Source: Micromonospora lutea
GTDB taxonomy: Bacteria > Actinomycetota > Actinomycetes > Mycobacteriales > Micromonosporaceae
Direction: 5' to 3'
Assembly (NCBI RefSeq): GCF_016863535.1
Contig: NZ_BOPB01000009.1
Coordinates: forward strand, 62,001 to 126,000
Length of the DNA stretch: 64,000 nucleotides
The translations under genes were made by a program, and so were the position numbers. Shown piece by piece: positions 25,392-43,700 of this stretch. The number at the start of each line of letters is the position of its first letter. The first letter of the stretch is position 1. The notes beneath the pieces are model-generated. The model saw only the letters and a program-made list of their open reading frames with translations. It was not told where the DNA came from and searched no databases.

Positions 25392-27245
25392 TCAGCGCAG
25401 CGCATAGGCCGACTGGAGAATCGTCACACTGGACAGCAGGTGCAGCATCCGGTCCTCCACCTCGGTTGGCGCGGTCGTACCCGACTCGATCCGGGCCAGG
25501 AACGCACGGACGGCCCGCAGGTCGAAGAACGGGTTGTCGGCCAGCGCGCCATCGTCGACCCGCTGGCGCAGCACCGCCGCCAACCGGGTCGCGCCTGCAC
25601 CGGGAGGCGCGTAGAACGGTCGCTTCGGCGCCCGGAACACCTCGTCGGTGAGATACCCACGCATCGCCTCGCGCAGCACCCGCTTCGTGTCGCCACGCAG
25701 CAGTTCGGCTGGCGGGAGGGCGCGTGCCACCTCGAACAGGTGATGGTCGAGCAGGGGCAGGCGTACCTCCACGGCGCGTGCCATGTCCAGCCGTTCCGCC
25801 GCGAGTATGTAATTGCAGAACCAGGTCCGTAGGAACAGATACAGCGACTGGTGCGCCGGCGAGCGCCCGTCGAGTTGCCCGTGGGCGCCATCGATGAGCG
25901 CGCCGAGGCTGTCCCGGCCGGCGAAACGTGCGGCGAAGTCGGGGCGCAGCAGCGCGGCGACCGGGAGCGCGGTGTGCATGGCGCGGTTGATCAGCCAGCC
26001 GGGCACGAAGCCGAGCCGCGACAGCGTGCCGGTCAGTGTGGCGGAAACGGGCCCGGCGGCGAGGCTGCGATAGGCGCGCCGCGCCCTCACCAGCGCCTCC
26101 GGCGATGCGCTCAGTCGCAGGTCGGCCCGGAGGTGGTCGTACCCGGCGAAGAGCTCGTCGCCGCCTTCGCCGGAGAGCGCCACCCGCAACCCCGCCTCGT
26201 GGATCGCGGTGCTCTGCGCCAGCCGTGCCGTGCCGTGCCCGTTCTCCTGGAGCATCTCCCCGGCGGTGACGGCCGCCACGGTCGCTGCCGTGAAGACTTT
26301 GTCCGGCACCGCGATCTCGTGATGGTGGGTGCCCAGCGCTGCCGCGGTGCGTGCGGCCGTCGCGCCCTCGTCGCGGGGATCGAGTGGGAACCGGATCGTG
26401 AAGGTGCGCAGCGGGATCTGGGCGGCCGCCACGCCAACGACGCTTGACGAGTCGAGTCCGCCGCTGAGGTGAGCGCCGACGGGAACGTCGGCGACGAGGC
26501 GCAACCGCACGGCCTCCTCGACCGCGTCCCGGACCGCCTCGTGGGCGTCCTCCGTCGCGTGACCCGTCGACCATTCGGGAAAGTTCGGCTCCCAGTACTG
26601 GCTGACCCGTAAGGAGCCTCGCTCGACGCGGAGCATCGCACCCGGAGGAAGCTGGTGAATGCCGGCGAAAAGGCTGCGGTCGGGGCCGAAGCAGGCGTGC
26701 AGGTAGTCGTGAAAGGACTCCTCGTCCCAACGTCGGACGGCACCCGCCGCGAACAGCGCCTTGACCTCCGACGCGAGCACCAGGCGCCCGTCGATCCAGG
26801 TGTAGAAGAGCGGCTTTACGCCGAACCGGTCGCGGACCGCGGTCAGACGCTGTCGAATCTCATCCCAGAGCACCAGGGCGAACTCGCCGCGCAGGGCGGT
26901 GACGAAGCGGTCCGGATCCTCCTCGTAGAGGTGCGCGGCTATCTCGCTGTCGGACTCGGTGGCCAGGTGGTGGCCGCGCCTGGCCAGGTCGCGCCGCACC
27001 TGTCGATACCCGTAGAACTCGCCGTTGACGACGGCGCGGACGCTCCCGTCGGTGTTGCGTACGGGTTGGTCGCCGTTGGCGATGCCGACCACCGCGAGCC
27101 TGGACTGTGCCAGGCCGACCTCGCCCGTCGCGGACACCCAACGGGCGACGGAGTCCGGGCCGCGGTGGCGCAGGACCTCGATGGGTCCCAGGTCTGCCGG
27201 GGCCAGGCCGGCGTCCGGCGACCAGATCGCGACGATGCCGCACAC
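25392..27245 (-). CDS. asnB: Glutamine-hydrolysing asparagine synthetase (AsnB family)
   Basis: A 617-residue class II amidotransferase. Cys2 of the mature N-terminus (M-C-G-I-V) is the glutaminase nucleophile, with RHRGPD and NGEFYGYR following. The synthetase half has the pyrophosphate loop LSGGLDSSS and SGEGGDELFAGYDH. It would make Asn from Asp, or amidate another carboxylate by an acyl-adenylate. It is nine bases downstream of the Asn-type free A domain, so supply of Asn to that domain, or formation of the terminal carboxamide of the product, are the two sensible roles. GTG start. Confidence 0.9.
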   Translation of the reverse strand: MCGIVAIWSPDAGLAPADLGPIEVLRHRGPDSVARWVSATGEVGLAQSRLAVVGIANGDQPVRNTDGSVRAVVNGEFYGYRQVRRDLARRGHHLATESDSEIAAHLYEEDPDRFVTALRGEFALVLWDEIRQRLTAVRDRFGVKPLFYTWIDGRLVLASEVKALFAAGAVRRWDEESFHDYLHACFGPDRSLFAGIHQLPPGAMLRVERGSLRVSQYWEPNFPEWSTGHATEDAHEAVRDAVEEAVRLRLVADVPVGAHLSGGLDSSSVVGVAAAQIPLRTFTIRFPLDPRDEGATAARTAAALGTHHHEIAVPDKVFTAATVAAVTAGEMLQENGHGTARLAQSTAIHEAGLRVALSGEGGDELFAGYDHLRADLRLSASPEALVRARRAYRSLAAGPVSATLTGTLSRLGFVPGWLINRAMHTALPVAALLRPDFAARFAGRDSLGALIDGAHGQLDGRSPAHQSLYLFLRTWFCNYILAAERLDMARAVEVRLPLLDHHLFEVARALPPAELLRGDTKRVLREAMRGYLTDEVFRAPKRPFYAPPGAGATRLAAVLRQRVDDGALADNPFFDLRAVRAFLARIESGTTAPTEVEDRMLHLLSSVTILQSAYALR

Positions 27246-27253
27246 GGTCCCGC

Positions 27254-28897
<1,644 letters not shown>

Positions 28898-28929
28898 CGA
28901 CGTTAACACACCTATCGTGGGAGAGAGAT

Positions 28930-29913
28930 ATGTGGATCTTCGCGATCAGCCCGCGGAGTAGCGACCCACGCACCGCGTGGTCGCAGATCGACACCACGAT
29001 CCGGTTAGCCGACCGGTACGGGTTCACGGGCGTTCTGGCGCACACGGGCAACGACGCCCTCTTCGATCCGTGGCTGGTCGGGCAGCACGCGTTGGACAGC
29101 ACGCCCCGGCTGGAGCCACTGGTGGCGGTGAACCCCGTGTACCACCATCCGTTCGCGGTAGCCCAGTGGATCGCGGCGCTCACCCACCGGTATCAGCGAC
29201 GGGTCTTCCTGAACTTCGTCACCGGCACCGCCACACCCGACCGGGTGGCGTTGGGCGACGATCTCGACCACGACCGGCGCTACGACCGGCTACGCGAGTA
29301 CGCACAGATCGTGCTGGCGCTGGTCGACGGCGCGGCACCGCTGACCGTCACCGGCGACTTCTACCAGTTGCGCGGCGCGCGGTTGCGCCTGCCCACCCCG
29401 CCTGGGCTGCGTCCCGTGCCCTTCATCGCGGGGCAGTCGCCGGCTGCTGCCCAGTGCTCCAGGGCGATCGAGGCGGTCAGCGTCGGGATGTGGCGCCCGC
29501 AGCCGCCGGACCGGGGGGAGTCGAAGGGGGCGTACGCCGGGTTGATCGTGCGGGAGAGCGACGCGGACGCCTGGCGGGTGGCCCGGGAACGCTACCCCGC
29601 GGATCCGGATCTGGCGGCGGCCGGCGCGGCCGCGCTTCGCTACACCGACGCGACCTGGCGGCATCAGGCGTTCGCCGAGGCGGAGGAGCCGAACGAGCGG
29701 CCGACGTGGTTCTGGCGCGAGCCGATGCGTAGCATGCGCGCCGACTGCCCGTACCTGGTGGGCGGGGTGGAGACGCTCGCGCCAGTGCTGGCCGCCCACC
29801 AGAGCGCCGGCTTCGCGAGCCTCATCCTCGACCTGGCGCCACACGACGACGACTTCCGATGGGCCGAACGACTTCTCACCCGCGCCCGCGAGTTGGCCGG
29901 GCCGCCTGGGTAG
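28930..29913 (+). CDS. LLM-class flavin-dependent monooxygenase
   Basis: A 327-residue luciferase-like TIM-barrel protein starting MWIFAISPRSSDPR. LNFVTGT and PFIAGQSPAAA are typical of alkanesulfonate-monooxygenase relatives that use reduced FMN and oxygen. Such enzymes hydroxylate carrier-bound amino acids in several NRPS pathways, so a role in hydroxylating a precursor is plausible; the site is not predictable. ATG after GGGAGAGAGAT. A TTA codon lies in frame at 29005. It is a lone plus-strand gene among minus-strand neighbours: 32 bp separates it from the divergent A domain, and its end overlaps the convergent acylase by 38 bases. Confidence 0.82.
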   Translation: MWIFAISPRSSDPRTAWSQIDTTIRLADRYGFTGVLAHTGNDALFDPWLVGQHALDSTPRLEPLVAVNPVYHHPFAVAQWIAALTHRYQRRVFLNFVTGTATPDRVALGDDLDHDRRYDRLREYAQIVLALVDGAAPLTVTGDFYQLRGARLRLPTPPGLRPVPFIAGQSPAAAQCSRAIEAVSVGMWRPQPPDRGESKGAYAGLIVRESDADAWRVARERYPADPDLAAAGAAALRYTDATWRHQAFAEAEEPNERPTWFWREPMRSMRADCPYLVGGVETLAPVLAAHQSAGFASLILDLAPHDDDFRWAERLLTRARELAGPPG

Positions 29914-32356
29914 TGGCCACGGCTCGGACGGTCAGCTCGGGGTCGGCGGCGATGGCAGCCTCGGTGAAGGCGCAGTCTCGTAGCTGGCCCCGGGTGAACA
30001 GGCGCGTCTGGTCGGTGAAATACGGCGACGCCGGATCGGCTGACTGGCCGAACGTGAGCAGCGCCCGCGCCGTGGGGCCCCGAGTGCCGAACGAGACCAC
30101 CATCAGGTAACTCGTGCCGGTGTTCACCACGTACCCGTCGGCCGTCAGATCGGTGTCCGCCGACGGTGGGCCGGCGTCGACAACCGGCTCCAGCGAGCTT
30201 CCCGGCCGAGCGGTATGCCCGACGACGTTGGCGATGCCGACCTGCTCGTGGGAGCCCGGCACGGGGATCCTGGTCGTGCCCTTCAGCGTGTATTGGACGT
30301 CGCCGAGGCTCACGTCGAGCGCCAACGAGTTGGCGGACAGCCGGAGCATGGCGGCACCGAGGCCGGTGAGCAGCGGTGTGATATCGGCCGGCGCGCCACT
30401 CGGCGTGGTCGTCGGCCGCCGCGAGTCGAAATCCACGCTGAACAGCGCGCCGGCGCGGGTCAATGCGTCAGGGTGGGCCAGCAGCACGGACCGGATCGTC
30501 TCCCGCCACAGGACCGCGCCGCTGCTGCCGACGTCGAATTGACCGTCCCAGCGCCGCAGCACTGCGCAACCCGGGCGCAGGTCGACGCTGCTACCACCGA
30601 CCCGGATCGGTTGGTCGCCGCGGGCGCGGCAGCCCCGGGTCACGGCGTCGCGTAGCAGGACGGCGGTCAGGGCGTCGTTGGACAGCACCGCCTCGCCCAG
30701 GCCGGACAGGTCGAGACCGCTGGCGGCTCGATCGTTCAGGAGCCGGAAGTTCTCCCTGGAACGTGCGCTCAGCGGCGTGCCTTCCGTGCCCTGCAACGGC
30801 GAGTAGCCGGTGAGCGGCTGATGCGCGTTGACCATCCAGTGGCTGTCGTTGGCGTTCAGCACGTAGTCCCGCCGCAGCAGTTGCGGCTGTCGGCTGAACG
30901 GGACCAGCCCGGGAACGCGGGCCCCGGGCTCGGCCACCCACGCGTTCGCACCCACGCTGCCATCGAGCACGCCGTATGGGCTGTGCCGCCACTGCCCGGC
31001 GGTGGCGGCGGAGAGGTTCGGGGTGGCCGAGGCGTCGGCGTACCAGGCGTTGCCCTTGTCGTCGGTGGCAAGCGTGTTGACCCAGGGAATCGACTGGTCG
31101 CGTGCGATGGCGTCGCGGACACCGGCCACGTCGGTGGCGAGCGCGATGCCGAGCCACTGCTGGGTGAGCCCCCCGGTGTCGATGTTCGCGTCCCGGTAGG
31201 TGATCGCCCGGAGCGTGCTCCAGCGCAGCGACGCGTCGCTGCTGGAGAGGTCGAGCACGGGACCGTACCGGGTGGACCAGAGCGTCCGGGTCACCGGTTC
31301 GGGCTGTCCCGACCCCCAGTCCACCGAGATGGTCACCTCTTTCGCGGTCATCTCCTCCGGTTGGCCGTCGACCAGGTACGTGGTGGGTCGACCGGGCACC
31401 AGGTCGACGGAGTACAACGTGTACCGCGATCCCGAAGCGACGGTGTGCGTCCAGGCCACGTGATCGTTGAAGCCGATCTGGACGCCGGGGATTCCGCCCA
31501 GCGCGGCGCCGTACACGTTGAGCACACCGGGAACCGTGAGGTGTACCTCCCAGAAGCGCAGTTCACCCTGCCAGGGGAAGTGCGGGTTGGCCAGCAGCAT
31601 GCCGTGGCCGGAGCGGGTCCGCTCGGCACCGAGTGCCCAGCCGTTGCTCCCGACGCCGCCTGGTTCCTCGGGCAGCCTGGCGAGCCCGGCGGGCATGATC
31701 CGGGCCGGATTCCGGCGGGCGGACGTCAATGGGCCGGCCGATATCGCGCCTGGCGGCTGAGCCAGTGCGATGGGCGCGAGGAGTTGTTGCCCGCTCGCCG
31801 AGAGCGCGACGTCGCGTTGGTACGCGAGGAGGTCGACCACCGTGACGTGGGGCAGCCAGTCCTGGCCGGCACACCAGCCGGGCACCCCGGCGGCGCCGTG
31901 CTCGTCGAGATAGGCGTTGTAGCCGGCCGCGTATCCGCTGAGCAGGTCGTGGACCGGTGGCGACAGTTCGGTGACCTGGGCTTCGGCCCGTTCGCGCAGG
32001 CCGAGTCCGAGGTAAGCGAGGTCAGTGGCGAGGTGGACCCGGTCGGGCCCGGGGCCGAACCACCGGGACCGTTGACTGCGGATCTTGATGATCTGGTCGG
32101 CGAGGTCGCAGAACCGATCCTCGGCGTACGCCCAGCCCTGGCCGAACCCGGCGCCGCCGAGATCCGCGGCGAGCACATGGGGGACGCCGAAGCTGGTCCG
32201 GCGGATGACCGCCTGGTAGGTGTCGCCCTGCACCGTGACGGTCGTCGACGATCCCGGCGTCGCGACCAGGACCGCGGCGGAGATGGTCAGCACGGCCGCG
32301 ATGGCGATGCGCCGGCTGGGACGCCGGGTCGCCACCGGGGTGCGCCGGTCAGACAT
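29876..32356 (-). CDS. Exported penicillin-acylase-type N-terminal-nucleophile hydrolase
   Basis: An 826-residue Ntn hydrolase. Basic residues followed by the hydrophobic stretch IAIAAVLTISAAVLV (about 17-33) form an export signal or anchor. The autocleavage site is Gly236-Ser237 in GGVGSNGWALG, making Ser237 the N-terminal nucleophile of the beta chain. Conserved elements such as NPHFPW and GFNDHVAWTHT follow. PvdQ- and quorum-quenching-type acylases of this family remove fatty acyl groups from amines outside the cytoplasm. Its ATG overlaps the fatty-acyl-AMP ligase stop by eight bases, so ligase and deacylase are co-translated, which points to an acylated prodrug. Confidence 0.88.
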   Translation of the reverse strand: MSDRRTPVATRRPSRRIAIAAVLTISAAVLVATPGSSTTVTVQGDTYQAVIRRTSFGVPHVLAADLGGAGFGQGWAYAEDRFCDLADQIIKIRSQRSRWFGPGPDRVHLATDLAYLGLGLRERAEAQVTELSPPVHDLLSGYAAGYNAYLDEHGAAGVPGWCAGQDWLPHVTVVDLLAYQRDVALSASGQQLLAPIALAQPPGAISAGPLTSARRNPARIMPAGLARLPEEPGGVGSNGWALGAERTRSGHGMLLANPHFPWQGELRFWEVHLTVPGVLNVYGAALGGIPGVQIGFNDHVAWTHTVASGSRYTLYSVDLVPGRPTTYLVDGQPEEMTAKEVTISVDWGSGQPEPVTRTLWSTRYGPVLDLSSSDASLRWSTLRAITYRDANIDTGGLTQQWLGIALATDVAGVRDAIARDQSIPWVNTLATDDKGNAWYADASATPNLSAATAGQWRHSPYGVLDGSVGANAWVAEPGARVPGLVPFSRQPQLLRRDYVLNANDSHWMVNAHQPLTGYSPLQGTEGTPLSARSRENFRLLNDRAASGLDLSGLGEAVLSNDALTAVLLRDAVTRGCRARGDQPIRVGGSSVDLRPGCAVLRRWDGQFDVGSSGAVLWRETIRSVLLAHPDALTRAGALFSVDFDSRRPTTTPSGAPADITPLLTGLGAAMLRLSANSLALDVSLGDVQYTLKGTTRIPVPGSHEQVGIANVVGHTARPGSSLEPVVDAGPPSADTDLTADGYVVNTGTSYLMVVSFGTRGPTARALLTFGQSADPASPYFTDQTRLFTRGQLRDCAFTEAAIAADPELTVRAVATTQAARPTRGRG

Positions 32357-34034
32357 CGGCGGAGTCCCATCGAAGGGTGATGCCGTGATCCTCACTGATC
32401 AGCCGTTGCCACATCGCCCTACGCTGGGGTTTTCCGCTTGTCGTCCGGGAGATCCAGCCGGTGTCCACGGTTACCACCCGCACCCGCGCCGCGTCCGCCT
32501 TGGCCCGCGCGGCCGTACCGATGGCCCCGGCCTCCGCTCCGAGGTCGCCTTCGATCACGATGACCGCCGTGACGTCGCCGTCCCACTCGCCGACCAGTGC
32601 GACCGTACGGCCCGGTGCCGGTGACAACGCCACGGCGGCCCGTTCGACGTCCTCCGCGAACAGCCAGCGGCCGAGGATCTTCGTGGCGTCGCCGAACCGA
32701 CCGACCACGTAGAGCTCACCGTCGTGGAGGAAGCCGGCATCGCCCGTGCGGATCGGGTCGTGGAAGGAGGTCAGGACGCCATCCACGATGTAGCCATCGG
32801 CCAGTGCGTCGCCCCCGACGGTGATCTCGCCCAGCATGTCGACACCCAGCGGCCTGCCGTCGTCGTCGACGATGCCCAGCCGTACGCCGGACAGCGGCCC
32901 GCCGCAGGCCGTGAGTGTCATCGACCGGGGGGAGGACGGGTCCACCGGTTGAACGCGCTGGCCGGGGCGGAGCGAGTCCACGTCGACGGTGAGGCTGCGC
33001 GGGCCGCCGTGACGGGCGCCGGTCACGGCGAGGGTGGCTTCGGCGAGGCCGTACGCGGGCAGGAGCGCGTCCGGCCGGAAACCAGCCGGGGCGAGCAGTT
33101 CACCGAAGGCGCGCAGGGCGGCGTTGTCGACCCGTTCGGCACCGACGATGAGGGTCCGCCACCCGCTGAAGTCCAAACCACGGAGTTGGGCGGGCCGGAC
33201 CCGGCGCAGCACGTGTGACAATCCGAACGGCGGGGTGGCCGCGGTCGTGCCGTGCGTGGAGAACGCCTGCAGCCACCGCAAGGGTGACCGGACGAACTGC
33301 TCCGGCCGCATCAGCAGCACGTCGGCCCGGTAGGCCATCGGGAACAGGAGGCAACCGACGAGACCCATGTCATGGTGCAGCGGCAACCACGAGGCATACG
33401 CATCGGCCTCGGTGAACGACATCCAGTCCCGCAACATGGTCACCTGGGCGTCGAGGGCCGACATCGAGATCCGTACGCCGCGCGGCGTGCCGGTGGAGCC
33501 CGAGCTGAACTGGACCATGGCGTTCCGGGGCGCCAGGATCGGGTCGGTGAGTGGGGTGTCCCCGTCGGTGACGTCGGCGAGCAGGGTGACGCCCGCGGCC
33601 GTTGCGGCCGGTTCGAACGTCGACGCGAGGTCGGCCGTCGTGACCAGGGTCTGTCCGCCGGTCGCCCGTACCAGCGTCACGAACCGGTCCAGGTAGCCGC
33701 CGTCACCGCTGGAGCGTCCCGGCGGTGCCAGCGCGGACGGCGACGCGCCGAGGAGCAGCGCGCCGAAGAAGGCGGCGATGAAGGTGGGCGAGGAGCCGCA
33801 GGCGATGGGCACGACGTCACCCTCACGCACGCCGGCGGCGCGTAACCGCGCGGCGGCCTGTGAGACGAGTGTGGACAACCGAGCGTACGAGTGGAAGGTC
33901 CATTCGTCGTCGGTGGCGAAGTGGACGCCACGGTCCGTTGGCGGGTCGACGAGCCAGGCGAGTGTCCGGCACGCGAGGGCGGGCTGATCGTTCTGTGACG
34001 ATGCGTTTGACCGCGTGATCGCGATGCCGTCCAC
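32349..34034 (-). CDS. Free-standing fatty-acyl-AMP ligase (FAAL-like)
   Basis: A 561-residue acyl-adenylating enzyme. A3 VQFSSGSTGTPRG and the family-specific WLPLHHDMGLVG place it with FAAL and AL domains rather than amino-acid A domains; PAYGLAEATLAV is also typical. These enzymes activate fatty acids and pass them to a carrier protein. A GTG start at 34034 directly behind GGAGGTGAC is preferred to GTG 34058. It is operonic with the exported acylase. It could charge the ACP of the AL-ACP starter protein or one of the discrete carriers. Confidence 0.84.
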   Translation of the reverse strand: MDGIAITRSNASSQNDQPALACRTLAWLVDPPTDRGVHFATDDEWTFHSYARLSTLVSQAAARLRAAGVREGDVVPIACGSSPTFIAAFFGALLLGASPSALAPPGRSSGDGGYLDRFVTLVRATGGQTLVTTADLASTFEPAATAAGVTLLADVTDGDTPLTDPILAPRNAMVQFSSGSTGTPRGVRISMSALDAQVTMLRDWMSFTEADAYASWLPLHHDMGLVGCLLFPMAYRADVLLMRPEQFVRSPLRWLQAFSTHGTTAATPPFGLSHVLRRVRPAQLRGLDFSGWRTLIVGAERVDNAALRAFGELLAPAGFRPDALLPAYGLAEATLAVTGARHGGPRSLTVDVDSLRPGQRVQPVDPSSPRSMTLTACGGPLSGVRLGIVDDDGRPLGVDMLGEITVGGDALADGYIVDGVLTSFHDPIRTGDAGFLHDGELYVVGRFGDATKILGRWLFAEDVERAAVALSPAPGRTVALVGEWDGDVTAVIVIEGDLGAEAGAIGTAARAKADAARVRVVTVDTGWISRTTSGKPQRRAMWQRLISEDHGITLRWDSADV

Positions 34035-34411
34035 GTCACCTCCAAACTGAGCGATCACACAGGTTAGTCAGCGCATGTCGATCCATCAACCCTGCTCAGG
34101 TCAGGCTTGATCTTGTGATTCTCAGTGGTCGCTGAGGTGTTGCGACCGCTTGTTTGATCGACTAGCCTCGACTTTCAGCAGAGGTGAACGATCTTGCAAG
34201 TGGTAGACGGCGATCTCCAAGGTGATCGGGCACCCGCCTGGATCGTGACGTTTTGGATAACGGTGTCAGTGCAGGCGGTGTGATCGTGGATTTTGCTGTT
34301 TGGCGGGCGTGCGGCCGTCGGTGATGTCGTAGGAACTACTCTCCTCGCACCGTGCTCGTGCCGATGCGGCAAGTCGCGTGCACGGCTGCGCCAGACCAGG
34401 GTTTGGTGTTG
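34035..34411. promoter_or_regulatory. Divergent intergenic region between FAAL and NRPS operons, unusually A+T-rich
   Basis: A gene-free stretch of about 375 bp with visibly lower G+C than its surroundings. It must hold the promoters of the minus-strand ligase-acylase operon and of the plus-strand NRPS-PKS operon. A small inverted repeat, CTCAG-N6-CTGAG, lies near 34122-34137. The part from about 34184 to 34340 has a composition that could be the decayed end of an insertion sequence, but I cannot identify terminal repeats. No convincing -10/-35 pair was found. Confidence 0.5.
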
Positions 34412-40762
<6,351 letters not shown>

Positions 40763-40763
40763 G

Positions 40764-43700
40764 ATGACCCGGGCCGGTGACACCATCACCCTCACTGCGG
40801 GGCAGCGAGGGCTGTGGTATCTGCACCTGCTCGCTCCGGGCGACACGGCATACAACACCTGTACCGCTATCGCGCTGACCGGCCCACTGTCGCCGGCTGC
40901 CCTGGGTGCGGCGATCGCCGCCGTCGGGCTGCGTCACGACACGTTGCGCGCGGTCATCCGCGACTGCGGCGAGCTGTCGCAGACATTCGCCGCCGTGCCA
41001 GCACCGCTGCGCCTGGTGGACCTGACCGGCCTGCCCGCAGCCGACCGCGAGCCTGCGGCGCGGCAAGCGGCGGAGCGGCTCGCCGCCGTGCCCTTCGACC
41101 TGGTACGCGGCCCGCTGGTGCGGTGGCTGCTGCTCCGCCTCGCCGCAGACCGGCACCTCCTGGTCTTCGACGCACACCACATCATCTTCGACCGCACTTC
41201 ACTTGCGGTGGTGTGCGCCGAGCTGACGGAGCTGTACGCGGCGTACGTCGCCGGCGACGCCGTGACCGGAGCTCGTCAGCGGCGGGACGCGCAGGCGGTG
41301 TCACGTATGTGGCAGCCCGACGGTGCCGGGCTCGTCGACAGCGTCGAGTACTGGCGGGCGCAGCTTGCCGACGCGCCCCCCAGCAGTACCCCCTTCCCTG
41401 CGCCGGCCGGGTCGGTCATGTACGGAGCTGGCAGCCGCCCGGTCCGGTACGCGGTGACGGTGGGTGACACCGAACTGGCGGCGCTCGCGGGTCTCTGCGC
41501 CGAGGAGGGCGCGAGTGTCTTCATGGCGCTACTGGCCGCCAGCGCGTGCCTGATCGGCCGGTACAGCGGCCAGCGGGACATCGTGGTCGGCGCGCCGGTG
41601 TCGTTGCGCAGCGACGCCGACGAACTGGACGTGGTGGGGCTGCTGGTCAACGTGGTGCCGTTGCGGGTACGTCTGCCGCGCGGGGCTACGTTCCGTGACG
41701 TGCTCCGCCAGGCGCGCGACCGCGTGCTCGATGCGCTCGACCATCGACACGTTCCGCTTGACCGGATTCTCGACGCCCTGGGTAGTACCCGAGCGGCCGA
41801 CGCGAGCCCGCTGTTCCAGGTCCTGGTCGCGCACCAGACCGAGGCGCCGACGCCGGCCCTGGCCGGAGTCGCTACCGAACTGGTTCCCGTGCCGGCCGCC
41901 ACGGCGAAGTACGGGCTGACGCTGACGGCGACGGTGTCGACGGCCGGTGTCGCGGTTCTCCTTGAGGCCGACCACCGGGTAGTGACGCCGGAGGAACTGG
42001 CGGCCTTCGGTCGGCACCTGCGGACGCTGCTGCGCGGCTTCGTCGACCGGCCGGCAACCGCGGTGGACGCCATCGACCTGATGGACGCGACCGAGACCAG
42101 TGACACCCTGCGTCGTGGCCGAGGTCCGATCGTGCCGCGGCCGCCCGGCGCGAGCATGCACGGCCTGTTCGCCGAGGCGTACCGGCTGACGCCGGACGCG
42201 GTGGCATTGCTCGCCGGGGGTCCGGACGGTGATCGCCACGCCGTGAGTTACCGGGCCCTGTACCGGGCCGCGACGTCCCTCGCGGCGGTGCTGCGTGACC
42301 AGGGAGTCACGGTGGACCGACCGATCGCGGTGCTGTTGGAGCGGGGGATCGGGCTCGCGGTGGCGTACCTCGGGGTACTTTTCGCCGGTGGCGCGGTCAT
42401 GCCGCTCGAGCCGGAGGATCCCGACGGGCGCCTGGCCGTCCGGCTGCGAGAGAGCGGGGCGCCGCTGGTGGTCACTGGCGGCGACCAGCTCGACCGGTGC
42501 CGGCGGTGGGGACTCGACGCGGTGGACGTCAACGACCATCTGCGGGCGCAGCCGGCGCGGCCCGTGGCCGGATGTCCGGCCGAGGTTCACCCCGCACAGG
42601 CCGCGTACGTGCTCTTCACCTCGGGTTCCAGTGGCGAACCGAAGGGTGTCGTCGTCCCGCACCGGGGCATCGTCAACCGCTTGTTGTGGATGCGTGAGAA
42701 CTTCCCGCTCGCCACGGGTGAACGGTGCGTCGTCAAGACGCCGATCACCTTCGACGTCTCCATCGCCGAGCTGTTCCGGCCGCTGGTCGCCGGCGGCACT
42801 GCGGTGCTCGTCGAGGCGGGCGGCGAGCGCGATCCGCGATACCTCGTCGACCTCGTTGCGCAGGAACGGGTGGTCTTCTGTCACTTCGTACCGTCCATGT
42901 TGGGTCCGTTCCTGTCCGAGGTCGAGGCGACCGGCCGACGCCTGCCCGAGCTGCGGCTGGTGGTGTGCAGCGGGGAGGCCCTACCGGCCGCGTTGGTGGA
43001 CCGTACGCACTCGACCCTCGACGTGGAGATCCACAACTTCTACGGGCCGACGGAGGCGTCGGTTGAGGTCCTGACCTCGCGGTGCGATCCGGGGAACCCG
43101 GTCTCGATCGGTCATCCCATCAGCAACACCGAGTGCCGGATCCTGGACAGCTCCTACCGGCCGGTGCCTCCCGCCGCAGTCGGTGAGGTGTTCCTCGGCG
43201 GAGACTGTCTCGCTCGCGGATACCTGCGGCAGCCGACACTGACCGCGATGAGCTTCGTGCCGGCGCCGCGCTCGACCGGGGGCGCGCGTCTGTACCGCAC
43301 CGGCGACTTCGGGCACCGAGCCTCCGACGGCGCTGTCCACCTGCACGGGCGACGGGACCGCCAGCTTAAGATCCTGGGCCGGCGGGTCGAGCCCGGCGAG
43401 GTCAGCGAGCTGATCCGGCAGCAGCCAGGGGTGCTCGACGGCGCCGTCGTGCCACGTCACGACCACCTGGTCGCGTTCGTCGTCGCCGATCCGCACGCGG
43501 CGACGGCCGTCACCCCAGAGACGCTGCGTGCGGCGCTGAGCACACGGCTGCCCAGTTACCTGGTGCCGGCAGCCATCGAGATGCTCCCCGCCCTGCCGAG
43601 CACGACGAACGGTAAGGCGGACCTGCGCGAGCTGGACCGCCGGGCGGCCCTGATCGTCCTGCCGGCCATGGCCGGCACGCCACCCCGCACCGATCTGGAG

